Part shown: one piece after another, positions 14,593-23,372 of the stretch
Layout: the number at the start of each line of letters is the position of its first letter
How positions within the stretch are numbered: the stretch's first letter is position 1
Assembly: GCA_034432155.1 (NCBI GenBank)
Contig: DAOUCP010000011.1
Location: forward strand, 1 to 36,716
Length of the DNA: 36,716 nucleotides
Source of the DNA: DAOUCP01 sp034432155
GTDB taxonomy: Bacteria > Chloroflexota > Anaerolineae > Epilineales > Epilineaceae
Direction of reading: 5' to 3'
Translations under genes and position numbers: made by a program
The notes under the pieces: model-generated
Seen by the model: only the letters and a program-made list of their open reading frames with translations
Databases searched by the model: none
What the model was told of the DNA's origin: nothing

Positions 14593-17479
14593 TGGCGGTC
14601 GCGATCTGCGGTGGCCGGCAGGTAGCGGATCTTCCTTGCCCGGGCCGGTGGCAGCCGCCTCTGTGAGGGCGCGTCACGTTTCACTGTGGGGTCACTTCCT
14701 GCCACTGGTCCTGGCGCTTGGGGTAGCGGTGGTGGCAGTCGGCCCCGCTCTCGCCGTCGCGGGCCTGGTGGCGACGCGAGCTGGCGGCGACAGCCCGTTC
14801 CTGCTGCAACGCACATACAGCATGGCCGAGCTGCTGCGAGCCGGCGAGTTTCCCCCACGCTGGATGCCGGAAGCTGCGTACGGCCTGGGCTATCCGTTCT
14901 GGAACTACTATGGTCCCTTGGCCTACCTGTGGGCAGGGCTGCTGGCGGTCGGAGCGGGTAGCGTGGTGGGAGCAGCGAAAGTGGCGGCCCTAACGACCTT
15001 CCTGGTCGGCGCGGCGGGCATGTACGCCCTGGCCTGGCGAACCTGGCGCCGGCGTGCTGCAGCCTTCGTGGCCGCGGTGGCATACACCCTGGCGCCTTAC
15101 CACCTCGTCAATCTGTACGTGCGAGGCGACGCCCTTGGTGAGCTGGCCGGCGCCATGTGCTTGCCCTGGGTGCTCTTGGCAGTGGACACGGTTGCCGAGC
15201 GGCGGTCCATCGACGGTACGCTCGGACTCGCGCTAGCGGCGGCTGCGCTCTTGCTGAGCCACAACGTGACCGTCCTGCTATTCGCCCCGGTGCTCGCGGG
15301 ATACGTCCTCTGGCGATGCCTGCGCCCCGCCGGGGACTCCTCTCCGTCGGCGAACGCGTTGGCACGCGCCAATCGTTGGCGCCTGCCGGCGGCCGGCCCG
15401 GCGCCGCTCAACGGCGCGCGATGGCGCGTTCTGCAACTGCCGTACCTCGCCTCCCGGGCCGTCGTGTGGCAGCTCGAACGACGCCTCTGGCCGCTCCGCC
15501 GCTGGGACCGACCGTGGCGCGCTGTGGCTGTGGGCCTGGGGTTAGGGTTGGGGGTGCTCCTGGCGGCGTGGTTCTGGCTTCCGGCGCTCGTCGAGCGATC
15601 CGCGGTGCAACTGGACGCCAACCTCACCGGCTACTTCGACTACCACAACCACTTTCGGGGATGGGACCTGGTGCAATGGCAGCCACGGTTCTCGTACCGC
15701 ACAGGAGACACCGCGACCTTGGCTCCTTGTCGACTGGGCCTGCTGCAGCTCTTGCTGGCCGCCTTCGGGCTGCTGGCGGCGCGGCGTGATCGGCGCTGCC
15801 GCGGCAGCGTGCGCTTCTGGTCGGCTGTCGCCGGGCTGGCGGTCCTGATGATGACGCCGCTCTCCAAGCCGATCTGGGAGTGGCCGTTGCTGTCCGGGTG
15901 GCTCGCGTTCGCGCAGTTTCCTTGGCGCTGGCTGAGTATCGCGTCGCTGGCGCTGGCGATGCTGACCGGTGGCCTCGGCCGAATGGTCTACGGTTGGCCG
16001 GTGGCGCTGGTCTGCGCGGGCGCGCTCGGCCTGGCCAATCTGTCAGCCCTGGAAGTGGTCCCCTTGCCGGTGAATCGCGTCACAAGCGCCGACCTCTTGG
16101 CCTTTGAGGTCTTCAGCGGCAACATCGGCAGCACGGTGCGGGCCGAGTACCTGCCCCAGAGGGTGGTGCCTCGCCCCTGGACGGCGGCGGCGGTGCTCTT
16201 CGGGACTGCCGGTGAGCCAGTGGCCGTGCACGGTCGCCTGGCGTGGTCGCAGCGAGTCTCGAGCCGAGGCACCCGGGAGGAGTGGTCGGTCTCGGTGGAC
16301 CAGATGGATGCGGCGCTGGTGGCCTTCCCCAGATTGTGGTTTCCGGGCTATGAGGCACAGCTAGATGGCGGACGCTGGCGGCCGGTGACCTACGTGCCCG
16401 GCAGTGGCTGGCTCCAGCTGGAGGTGCCGCCGGGGCAGCACACCGTGCGCTTGCGGTTGGGGCGCAGCCCGGTGCGGGCGATTGCCGAGGGCCTCTCGCT
16501 CGCCGCCTGGCTCGTCTGGCTGGCGACGCTGCTGGCCAGCCGGCAACGCCGCTGGGTGGCAGGGACGGCAGCGGTGGCATCGGTCGTTGGCCTGGCGATG
16601 CTCCTGGCGGGGCGCTTGCCGGTCGGCCGGGCGAGCGGGCCGGTGACCCTCGACTTCGCCCAGATGCCGTATCCGCACTACAACCCGCAAGGCGTGCGCT
16701 TTGGGCCAGCCAGGTTGATCGATGGCGCCATCGGTGGCACGCAGCCGGTGCCGGCGGGCGAGGGAGTGGCGGTCAGTCTGCGCTGGCAGAACGGTTCGCC
16801 AGGCTGGCGGCTCGAGGTGGCTCTGGTGCTGCCGCCGGCGGTCAATCCCGAACTGGCGGCACCCGACGTGCGGACGGTGACCGAGCGCGCCCTCGCCGAG
16901 GACATGAGCCTGGTGCTGCCAGTACCGCGTGACGCACCGAGCGGCATGTATTTCGTGCGCCTGCGGTTGCGCAACGGGTCAGCGACCATTGTTGCCACCG
17001 ACGAAGTGGGTCGGGAGCTGGGCGACGTGTATTTGGGTCCGGTTCGGATCCGCGGTGGCGACTCGTTTTGGGATGCCTCAGGCCGGCCCGTGGCCCTGAT
17101 CGGCGCCTTGACGCTGCTGGCGGTGCAGCCAGTGCAGCGCGGCGACCAGCTTGAGGTGCGGTCGGTCTGGGGATCGACGGCTCCCATGGCCAGGAACTAC
17201 AAGACCTCGGTGCGGCTGACGGCGGCTGATGGTCGGCTCATTGCCCAGCGCGACGCTGAGTTTCTGTACGGCCACTTTCCCACCACTGCCTGGCCGGTCG
17301 GCAGGCAACTCGCGGACCGGCGGTGGTTGAGCCTGCCGCCCGGCACCTCGGCGGGCGAAGACTATGGCATCACCATCGTGGTGTACGACGAGGCGAGCGG
17401 CGAGGAACTAGGACGGGGTGCGGTGAGCAGCGTCCGACTGGAGGCGGTGCCGACTGCCGTCGCCGAGGCAAAGGGCTGA
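14579..17479 (+). CDS. 6-pyruvoyl-tetrahydropterin synthase-related polytopic membrane protein
   Basis: A 966-residue GT-C-like membrane protein. LRAGEFPPRWMPEAAYGLGY followed by PFWNYYGPLAYLWAGLLAVG is the hallmark of the family named 'PTPS-related membrane protein'. Despite the name there is no pterin chemistry visible; the architecture (about 12 TM helices and large outer loops) is that of a lipid-linked sugar transferase. GTG 14579 is chosen because GGGAGG (14568-14573) lies five bases upstream. Longer frames begin inside the previous gene. The C-terminal 260 or so residues hold two copies of the beta-rich module shared with neighbouring genes (one around SLRWQNGSPGWRLEVALVLP; the last with AAWPVGRQ-like AWPVGRQLADRRWLSLPPG). 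Likely in an operon with the upstream exported protein. Confidence 0.8.
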   Translation: MTRDDGGRDLRWPAGSGSSLPGPVAAASVRARHVSLWGHFLPLVLALGVAVVAVGPALAVAGLVATRAGGDSPFLLQRTYSMAELLRAGEFPPRWMPEAAYGLGYPFWNYYGPLAYLWAGLLAVGAGSVVGAAKVAALTTFLVGAAGMYALAWRTWRRRAAAFVAAVAYTLAPYHLVNLYVRGDALGELAGAMCLPWVLLAVDTVAERRSIDGTLGLALAAAALLLSHNVTVLLFAPVLAGYVLWRCLRPAGDSSPSANALARANRWRLPAAGPAPLNGARWRVLQLPYLASRAVVWQLERRLWPLRRWDRPWRAVAVGLGLGLGVLLAAWFWLPALVERSAVQLDANLTGYFDYHNHFRGWDLVQWQPRFSYRTGDTATLAPCRLGLLQLLLAAFGLLAARRDRRCRGSVRFWSAVAGLAVLMMTPLSKPIWEWPLLSGWLAFAQFPWRWLSIASLALAMLTGGLGRMVYGWPVALVCAGALGLANLSALEVVPLPVNRVTSADLLAFEVFSGNIGSTVRAEYLPQRVVPRPWTAAAVLFGTAGEPVAVHGRLAWSQRVSSRGTREEWSVSVDQMDAALVAFPRLWFPGYEAQLDGGRWRPVTYVPGSGWLQLEVPPGQHTVRLRLGRSPVRAIAEGLSLAAWLVWLATLLASRQRRWVAGTAAVASVVGLAMLLAGRLPVGRASGPVTLDFAQMPYPHYNPQGVRFGPARLIDGAIGGTQPVPAGEGVAVSLRWQNGSPGWRLEVALVLPPAVNPELAAPDVRTVTERALAEDMSLVLPVPRDAPSGMYFVRLRLRNGSATIVATDEVGRELGDVYLGPVRIRGGDSFWDASGRPVALIGALTLLAVQPVQRGDQLEVRSVWGSTAPMARNYKTSVRLTAADGRLIAQRDAEFLYGHFPTTAWPVGRQLADRRWLSLPPGTSAGEDYGITIVVYDEASGEELGRGAVSSVRLEAVPTAVAEAKG

Positions 17480-17615
17480 GGGCCGACGCGTCGGGGTCTG
17501 CTCGCACGGCGCCGCATGACGGAGCTGGGCCGCGTACGAAGGTGGCTCCGCGTGCTACGTCTGGCGCGCCGGCGCTGGACATGGCGGTGCCGAGAGAGGC
17601 GCCTCGCGCCCTGGC

Positions 17616-20297
17616 TCAAGGTCCGCTGGTTGGCTCCAGCCGCACTATCTGACCCTGCCCCTGACGGACTCGCTCAGCGTCGGTGATCGGCAGGGGCGCT
17701 AAGCTGAAGGCGTCATACACCGCGACCGTCACCGTCGGCCGCTCCGCTCCGGCCTCGCGAGCTGCGGGCGGCAGCCGAATCCGGTGGCGGTCCCAAATGG
17801 TCATGCCGGGCAACCATTTGAGGGTCGGCAGGCAGCCCAGGGCGGGTGTGCCATCGTGTTGGGCCGACCACTCCCGGCCCAGGAGTTGCACCGAGACGGT
17901 GTAGTCCTTGTCGAAGGCCCTTTCGGCTCGCCACTGGAGGTCGACCACGAAATCGTCGCCGCGGCGCTGCATCTTCCAGCCCAGGAGGGTCATGGCGCTC
18001 CCGAAGGGGATGGCTTGCGGGGGGAGCGGGGTAGTTGCCGCGTCGGCTGTGTGGGCGAGCAGGTCATCGGGCAGCGTCAGGAGCACGGCGCTATCGGAGG
18101 CAGGCTGGCCGGCCGTCGAGAAGAGCGCCTCGGCGTCTCCCGGATCGGTCAGCGGCAGGCGCTCCGCTCCGCTTGCCGCAAGCCGATACACCCCAATGGC
18201 CAGTCGCAGCCCCTGCCGCGGGGCAGCGGGTCGCCGGAACGGCACGAGCTGCAAGCGCTCGGCCAGGCCGCCAGGATGGTTCCACCGGGCCGCGGTGTGG
18301 GGCTGGTCCATCTGTGCCCAAACGTGGTTCTGCGCATCGCGAAGCTGGGCCACGATGGTGAGGGGCTCCCGGACCTCCTGCGTGGGCTCAAACCACACGA
18401 CCAGCTCGAGACCGTCCCTGCTCGTGGCGTCTACGTCGACAGCGGTGAGGCGCAGCGTGTTGCCCAGAACGGGAGGCCGGCGGAATCGGATCCGCCACGG
18501 GGCGGCCGAGGCGGTCCAAGCCGTGGTGCGTTGCGCGTCAGGCGGGCTCTTGGGCTCGCCAGCGGTGGCTGGAGCCACCGGGAACAAAGCGGCGAACGGA
18601 GCGGGCGCAACGGGCCAGAGGGCGACGTCGGCGGCCAGCAGTTGGGGTGAGCGGTGGCTGATCAGCACTGGTCCAGCACCACGGGTGGCTAGGCGAAGGA
18701 GTGTCTCGCCCAGTGGCTCGCCGTCGCGGGGATAGACGTACTCCACGCGGATGTCGGATCGGCCGGCTAGGTGTCGCGCGGCATACCAAAGCGCCGTGAC
18801 GTGGTGCCAGTTTGCCAGGATGGTGCTGCCAGGCGGGACCGCCGGGGAATGCAAGATGGTAAGCACGCGGGGAAGCTCGGCGGTCCGGTGCGCTCGGCCA
18901 ATCTCGACTCCCCACCGCACGCTGGCCAACGCGAAGACGGCGCCTGCGAGCCCCACGAGCGCCCCTTCGGGGACACGCGTAGACAACCACCGGCGCACCG
19001 CAGAGCGAGCGCCCCCGTGGCGTCCATGGGGCTCGGCGGGCAGGACGAAGACCGTCCCTTGCCGTCCCCGGGCCAGCCGGCGCACGCCAGCCAAGAGGGC
19101 CGCCGGTCCGGCTCCTGTGGCCACCGCGAGAACGACATAGGCCGGCATCAAGTATTCCGTCGTCTGCGGGGCACGGTAAGCGACCACCAGAGCCGCCACG
19201 CCCAATGCCGCTGCCACGAGGAGCAGGCCAAAGGGCTGCACGCTGGTCTGCCCTGCCGATCGGTTGGGCATGCAAATCTGGCCTGTCAGAAGCCCGACCA
19301 GGCCGGCAATGGCCAGGCCGATGCCCAGAGAGCCGAACTGCAGGCCGAAGATCTGGATAACGACGGCCAGACGATCGGACAATGTGGCTTGCTCCACCAA
19401 GGTTACTACGTCGCCGCGGAAGCCGTAGCCGCTGACGTGCTCCAGAAGACCTCGCCACGTGGTAAGGTTGCCTGGCGCCAGGGGAGCGCCGGCCTGATCT
19501 CGCCATGGCAGATAGAGGATCGGCGTGAGCGCGACGAGCAAGCCGGCCAGGCAGGCGCCGAGGGTGCGCCGACTCCGACGCAGGTCGGGCCGCGTCCAGG
19601 CCACGAGGCCAATGGCCAGAGGCAGGAACACTACCAGGGAGGGATGGTGGCCAATCGCCAAGCCGAGGCTCAAGGCCAGCCCCACCGCGGCCCGATCGAC
19701 CCTCCGGCCGTCGGGAGGTTGTCCAGCTACGCGGCAAGCCCCGCGACTGGCCCGCTGGGCGGTGCGCAGCACCACCGCCGTCAACAGGGCGGCCGGCATC
19801 CGGACATTGGCCACCGTCGTCTGGGCCAAAAAGGTGGGCGATGCCAAGAGCGCGAGCACGGCGAGCAGGCCAGCGCCGGTGCCGGCCAGCTCGGCGGCGA
19901 CTTGGAAGACGAGAGCCAGCGTCAGCGCCGCCAGCAGCGCGCTGTAAAGATTGACGCTCCATGCCCATGGGTCGTAGGCCATGTCCGCTCCCAGCCCTGC
20001 CGGCGCCGCGGCAGGCCAGTCCCCCAGGGGTAGCGCCAGAACCAGACGGCCAAACAGGTGGGCGCTCATGGTATACAGGGCATAGCCGGGGGGATGGGCG
20101 ATGCCGAGGTCGCGCACCACCAGTTGGAACTCGCCGCTGTCGGCCGGCAGGACGCCTGGTGCGACGAGGGGCACCATCGCAGCGAAGACCACCAGCGTAA
20201 GGACGGGCAGTGCCAGGGCGCGCCCTGCGGAGCCGCAAAGGCGACGCTGGAGTCGGCGGGCCAGGGCCCGACCGGATGTGGAAGCGGCGCGGATCAC
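17616..20297 (-). CDS. DUF2723 (TMEM260-like) polytopic membrane protein
   Basis: An 893-residue protein. Near the N-terminus DSGEFQLVVRDLGIAHPPGY and then ALYTMSAHLFGRL form the DUF2723 signature, a GT-C relative that includes the protein O-mannosyltransferase TMEM260. Roughly ten TM helices follow in the first 480 residues. The soluble C-terminal part has two copies of the shared beta-rich module (WAQMDQPHTAARWNHPGGLA, then LRLAIGVYRL; and LKWLPGMTIWDRHRIRLPP, then VTVAVYD). It starts at GTG 20297. The gene is convergent with the PTPS-related gene across a 136-base gap containing only a 12-bp palindrome, and it follows sodA on the same strand. A glycosyl-transfer role is inferred from the family, with substrate unknown. 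Confidence 0.82.
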   Translation of the reverse strand: MIRAASTSGRALARRLQRRLCGSAGRALALPVLTLVVFAAMVPLVAPGVLPADSGEFQLVVRDLGIAHPPGYALYTMSAHLFGRLVLALPLGDWPAAAPAGLGADMAYDPWAWSVNLYSALLAALTLALVFQVAAELAGTGAGLLAVLALLASPTFLAQTTVANVRMPAALLTAVVLRTAQRASRGACRVAGQPPDGRRVDRAAVGLALSLGLAIGHHPSLVVFLPLAIGLVAWTRPDLRRSRRTLGACLAGLLVALTPILYLPWRDQAGAPLAPGNLTTWRGLLEHVSGYGFRGDVVTLVEQATLSDRLAVVIQIFGLQFGSLGIGLAIAGLVGLLTGQICMPNRSAGQTSVQPFGLLLVAAALGVAALVVAYRAPQTTEYLMPAYVVLAVATGAGPAALLAGVRRLARGRQGTVFVLPAEPHGRHGGARSAVRRWLSTRVPEGALVGLAGAVFALASVRWGVEIGRAHRTAELPRVLTILHSPAVPPGSTILANWHHVTALWYAARHLAGRSDIRVEYVYPRDGEPLGETLLRLATRGAGPVLISHRSPQLLAADVALWPVAPAPFAALFPVAPATAGEPKSPPDAQRTTAWTASAAPWRIRFRRPPVLGNTLRLTAVDVDATSRDGLELVVWFEPTQEVREPLTIVAQLRDAQNHVWAQMDQPHTAARWNHPGGLAERLQLVPFRRPAAPRQGLRLAIGVYRLAASGAERLPLTDPGDAEALFSTAGQPASDSAVLLTLPDDLLAHTADAATTPLPPQAIPFGSAMTLLGWKMQRRGDDFVVDLQWRAERAFDKDYTVSVQLLGREWSAQHDGTPALGCLPTLKWLPGMTIWDRHRIRLPPAAREAGAERPTVTVAVYDAFSLAPLPITDAERVRQGQGQIVRLEPTSGP

Positions 20298-20434
20298 GGG
20301 ACGGCCCGCGGTAGAATGCGCCCTTCAGCCACCGCGCATGTGGCGGCCGCCGCACATGTGCCTGGGCGTCGGCGAGTGGCTGCTCGGAACGCTCTGGTCA
20401 GCCATGGCGCATTCGCCGGCCGCGGTCGAGGCAC

Positions 20435-21049
20435 CTAGATGCCGGCGAGGGCCTGTTCGTAACGCTCGGCCACCGCCGCCCAGTTCACCACGTGCCACCA
20501 GTTCGCCAGGTACTCCCCCCGTCGGTTCTGGTAGCGGAGGTAGTACGCATGCTCCCACAGATCATTGACCAGCACGGGCGTGCGCCCCTCGGTGATCGGG
20601 TGGTCGTGGTTGGCGGTGCTTTCGATGTGCAGCGCCCCCGTGCGGTCAACCGTCAGCCATACCCAGCCACTGCCCAGATGCTTGAGGCCGGTGGCGTTCA
20701 TCGCCTCCTGGAAGGCAGCAACGTCGCCGTACGTTTCGCGGATGGCGGCGGCCAGGCTACCCTCCGGTTGGCCTCCGCCCGGCGCCATGATCGACCAGAA
20801 CAGGGAGTGATTGAGGTGCCCACCACCATGAAAGCGCACCGCAGTCCGAATGCTCTCAGGCACGCTTGCCAGATCAGCAAGCAGGTTGGCGACTGGTTGT
20901 GACTGAAGGTCTGGATAGCCCTCGAGTGCCTTATTGAGATTGTCGATGTATGCTTGATGATGCTTGGTGTGGTGAAGCCTCATTGTCATCTCGTCGATGT
21001 AGGGCTCCAGAGCATCGTAAGCATAGGGCAGAGGTGGCAAGGTGTGCAT
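20435..21049 (-). CDS. sodA: Superoxide dismutase, Fe/Mn family
   Basis: A 204-residue enzyme that dismutates superoxide. Ligand motifs are HHTKHHQAYIDNLN (26-39), GGGHLNHSLFW (75-85, ligand H81), and VNDLWEHAYYLRYQNRR (161-177, ligands D163 and H167). The residue that is Gln in classical Mn enzymes (NQD) is His here (ANHDHP, H148), as in iron-type mycobacterial SODs, so metal preference cannot be read simply. ATG 21049 has AAAGGA five bases upstream; a longer frame would add 12 residues across this ribosome-binding site and is rejected. No signal peptide, hence cytoplasmic. It lies next to a peroxiredoxin gene, separated by 157 bases. Confidence 0.93.
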   Translation of the reverse strand: MHTLPPLPYAYDALEPYIDEMTMRLHHTKHHQAYIDNLNKALEGYPDLQSQPVANLLADLASVPESIRTAVRFHGGGHLNHSLFWSIMAPGGGQPEGSLAAAIRETYGDVAAFQEAMNATGLKHLGSGWVWLTVDRTGALHIESTANHDHPITEGRTPVLVNDLWEHAYYLRYQNRRGEYLANWWHVVNWAAVAERYEQALAGI

Positions 21050-21093
21050 ACGATTCCTTTCTACTGCGAAGAATCCACGTGGCAACGCGGCTG

Positions 21094-21122
21094 CTTATCG
21101 GACATCCGGCTTCGCAAGGCAA
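21094..21122 (-). promoter_or_regulatory. Possible promoter for sodA
   Basis: On the - strand TTGCCT (21122-21117) and GATAAG (21099-21094) are separated by 17 bases, each matching four of six consensus positions. The -10 lies about 45 bases before the sodA ATG. It is a weak prediction in the otherwise gene-free 157 bases between the peroxiredoxin and sodA. Confidence 0.35.
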
Positions 21123-21206
21123 TGATGGAAGCCGAAGCCATTCGTAGATGCCGTTTCTCTTGCTCAGGCTAGGCCGACGACCGACGAGCGAGGTTGCCGC
21201 CAGCGA

Positions 21207-21665
21207 CTAGAGAGCCTCCTTTACCGCGGCCAGTACCGGCTCGATGTCGGGCACTTCGTTGATCTCGTTCTCCTGCACGTAGCTGACGCGCCCTTCCGGG
21301 TCGACCACGAAGATCGTCCGGGCGTGAAAGCCCTTGTCCTCCAGGTGGACTCCATACCGTCGCCCAACGGCGCCGCGGGGATGGAAGTCGGCCAGGAGGG
21401 GATAACGGATGCCACGCTGCGCGGCAAAGGCGGCGTGTGCCCAGCGGTGGTCAACGCTAATCCCGAAGACCTGTGCCTCAAGGCGGTTGAACTGGCTCAG
21501 GACGTCCACCAGGCAGGCATGTTCCTCGGAACACACCGGGCTGAAGTCCAATGGATAGAACACGAGCACCACCGGCTGACCGCGGTAGTCGCGCAGTCGG
21601 TACGTCTGGCCGTCGTGGCCCTCCAGCTCAAAGTCCGGCGCCCGCGAGTCGACGCTCAGCGCCAT
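21207..21665 (-). CDS. Peroxiredoxin, AhpE/BCP-like
   Basis: A 152-residue thioredoxin-fold peroxidase that reduces hydroperoxides. VFYPLDFSPVCSEEHAC (35-51) contains the peroxidatic Cys45; the usual PxxxTxxC motif has Ser in place of Thr. Cys51, six residues on, could be the resolving cysteine, a spacing (CX5C) that differs from the CX4C of BCP/PrxQ. VFGISVDHRWAHAAFAAQRG and the HPRGAVGRRYGV region are typical of the AhpE-like branch. ATG 21665 is preceded by GAGAGGAGA and lies two bases after the stop of the aldehyde dehydrogenase, so the two are translationally coupled. A longer in-frame start inside the upstream gene is rejected. Confidence 0.88.
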   Translation of the reverse strand: MALSVDSRAPDFELEGHDGQTYRLRDYRGQPVVLVFYPLDFSPVCSEEHACLVDVLSQFNRLEAQVFGISVDHRWAHAAFAAQRGIRYPLLADFHPRGAVGRRYGVHLEDKGFHARTIFVVDPEGRVSYVQENEINEVPDIEPVLAAVKEAL

Positions 21666-21667
21666 GG

Positions 21668-23173
21668 CTAGTTCTCCTCTCTGGCAAGCCGTTCGGTGTC
21701 GATTTGCGCGCGCTGCAGGCGCCCACTGAAATCCACGTAGATGCTCTTCCACACGGTGAACACTTCCAATCCGGCGAGTCCAGCCTCGCGCAGCCCGTTG
21801 CCGGTCCCCTTGTTGCCACCAAATGGTAGCTGGATCTCTGCGCCGATGGTGCCGTGATTGACGTACGCCAGGCCGGTGTCGAAGTCACGGATGGCCCGAA
21901 AAGCAGCGTTCACGTCACGGGTGAAGATGGCGCTGGACAAGCCGTACGAGACACTGTTGTTGACCTCGATGGCCTCCTCCAGCGTGTCTACCGTGATGAG
22001 GCTGGTCACCGGACCGAAGATCTCCTCCCTCGCCACGCGTGCATCGGGCCGAACCCTGCCAAAGACGGTAGGCCGATAGAAGAACCCACCGGCCAGGCGC
22101 CCCTCCCCGTACCACGGCTCGCCGCCGCACAACACCTCCACGCCCTCCTGGCGAGCGATCTCCGTGTAGCTGTGGATTCTATCTCGTGCCGCAGCGTTGA
22201 TGACTGGCCCGACGTCGGTGGTTGGCAGCAGCCCGTCGCCGAGGCGCAACGCCTTGGCTCGTTCCACGAGCCTGGCGGTGAAGGAGGCAGCGATCCCCCG
22301 CTGCAGAATCACCCGGCTGGCGGCGGTACAGCGTTGGCCGCTGGTGCCGAAGGCGCTCCAGACGACGCTGTCCAGGGCCAGATCGACGTCGGCGTCCTCC
22401 ATGACAATGATGGCGTTCTTGCCGCCCATCTCCAAGTGCACCTTCTTCAGGCTCTCGGCGGCGGTGCGCAGCACGTGACGGCCGACGTCGGTGGAACCGG
22501 TGAAGGAGACGACCCGGATATCGGGATGGCTGACGATGGCATCGCCCACGGTGGGCCCACCACCCGTCACCAGATTGACCACTCCCGGCGGGATGCGGAC
22601 GCGGTCCAATAGCTCGACAAACCTGGCGCCCAATAGGGGGGTATCGGAGGCTGGCTTGAAGACGATAGTGTTGCCGGCCACCAGGGCTGGGAACATCTTC
22701 CAGGATGGGATGGCGATTGGGAAATTCCACGGCGTGATCAGGCCACACACGCCCACGGGATCGCGGCAGGCCATCGCCCACTTGTTGGGCATTTCGCTGG
22801 GAACCACGGCACCGAACAGCCGTCGGCCCTCGCCGGCCATGTAGAAGGCCATGTCGATGGCTTCCTGGACGTCGCCCAAGGCTTCCGGCAACACCTTGCC
22901 CATCTCGGTCGTCAACAGCTCGCCCAACGACTGCTTCTCCGATCGAATGAGCTCGCCAAGCTCAAACAGGTACTGCGCGCGCCGCGGCGCCGGCGTCAGA
23001 CGCCACTTGCGGTACGCCTGCTTGGCAGCCAGCACCGCCAACTCTACGTCCTCGGGCGTCGAACGTGGAACGGTGCCGATGACCTCCCCCGTTGCCGGGC
23101 ACCGACTCTCCATGCGCTCGCCGGAGCGGCTCGGCACCCACTTGCCGTCGATGTAGTTTTGAAACTCAAGCAT
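21668..23173 (-). CDS. NAD(P)-dependent aldehyde dehydrogenase
   Basis: A 501-residue ALDH-superfamily enzyme oxidising an aldehyde to an acid. Motifs in order: LITPWNFPIAIPSWK (cofactor site), FKPASDTP, SFTGSTDVG, the general-base glutamate in LEMGGKNA, the nucleophile cysteine in GTSGQRCTAASR, and EEIFGPVTSL. The C-terminus reads QLPFGGNKGTGNGLREAG. It resembles the semialdehyde/aminoaldehyde group, but the substrate cannot be fixed. ATG 23173 with AAAGGAA upstream is preferred to a longer frame. A strong promoter lies about 85 bases upstream. Coupling to a peroxiredoxin suggests a role in detoxifying oxidation products, which is an inference. Confidence 0.92.
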   Translation of the reverse strand: MLEFQNYIDGKWVPSRSGERMESRCPATGEVIGTVPRSTPEDVELAVLAAKQAYRKWRLTPAPRRAQYLFELGELIRSEKQSLGELLTTEMGKVLPEALGDVQEAIDMAFYMAGEGRRLFGAVVPSEMPNKWAMACRDPVGVCGLITPWNFPIAIPSWKMFPALVAGNTIVFKPASDTPLLGARFVELLDRVRIPPGVVNLVTGGGPTVGDAIVSHPDIRVVSFTGSTDVGRHVLRTAAESLKKVHLEMGGKNAIIVMEDADVDLALDSVVWSAFGTSGQRCTAASRVILQRGIAASFTARLVERAKALRLGDGLLPTTDVGPVINAAARDRIHSYTEIARQEGVEVLCGGEPWYGEGRLAGGFFYRPTVFGRVRPDARVAREEIFGPVTSLITVDTLEEAIEVNNSVSYGLSSAIFTRDVNAAFRAIRDFDTGLAYVNHGTIGAEIQLPFGGNKGTGNGLREAGLAGLEVFTVWKSIYVDFSGRLQRAQIDTERLAREEN

Positions 23174-23264
23174 CCTGTGGTGTTCCTTTCCGAATTGCCA
23201 GCCAGCCCATGCCCCGCCTACCAACGGTACCCGGTGTCACGGAAAGCCGGGCCGGTGGCGGGCG

Positions 23265-23294
23265 ATTGTACGTAACGACGTTTCGGCGAGTCAA
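23265..23294 (-). promoter_or_regulatory. Sigma70-type promoter for the ALDH-peroxiredoxin pair
   Basis: On the - strand TTGACT (23294-23289), an 18-base spacer and TACAAT (23270-23265) closely match consensus. Transcription would start near 23258 and leave a leader of about 85 bases before the ALDH ATG. The remaining part of the 199-base gap is GC-rich and holds short CCGGCCG-type inverted repeats that could terminate the upstream zinc-ribbon gene. Confidence 0.7.
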
Positions 23295-23372
23295 ACGTTC
23301 CGGCCGCCGGCCGGTGGCCGAAGAGGCACCATGGCCAGCCTCCGGCCGCAGCCGGCGGTGGCAGTCCTGCTG

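Noticed and set aside
17483..17494. Perfect palindrome CCGACGCGTCGG in the convergent gap after the PTPS-related gene
   Set aside because: Too short, no T-run and no partner site; may be chance at this GC content.
20312..20317. TAGAAT, a -10-like hexamer on the + strand
   Set aside because: No -35 and no gene downstream on that strand; sodA and the DUF2723 gene are both on the - strand.
18538..20355. A 605-codon - strand frame overlapping the DUF2723 gene in another register
   Set aside because: The translation is Arg/Pro/Gly-rich without hydrophobic pattern, while the DUF2723 frame has clear motifs and TM helices.
20334..20362. Hairpin CATGTG/CACATG downstream of sodA
   Set aside because: Six-bp stem with a large loop and no T-run on either strand; not convincing as a terminator.
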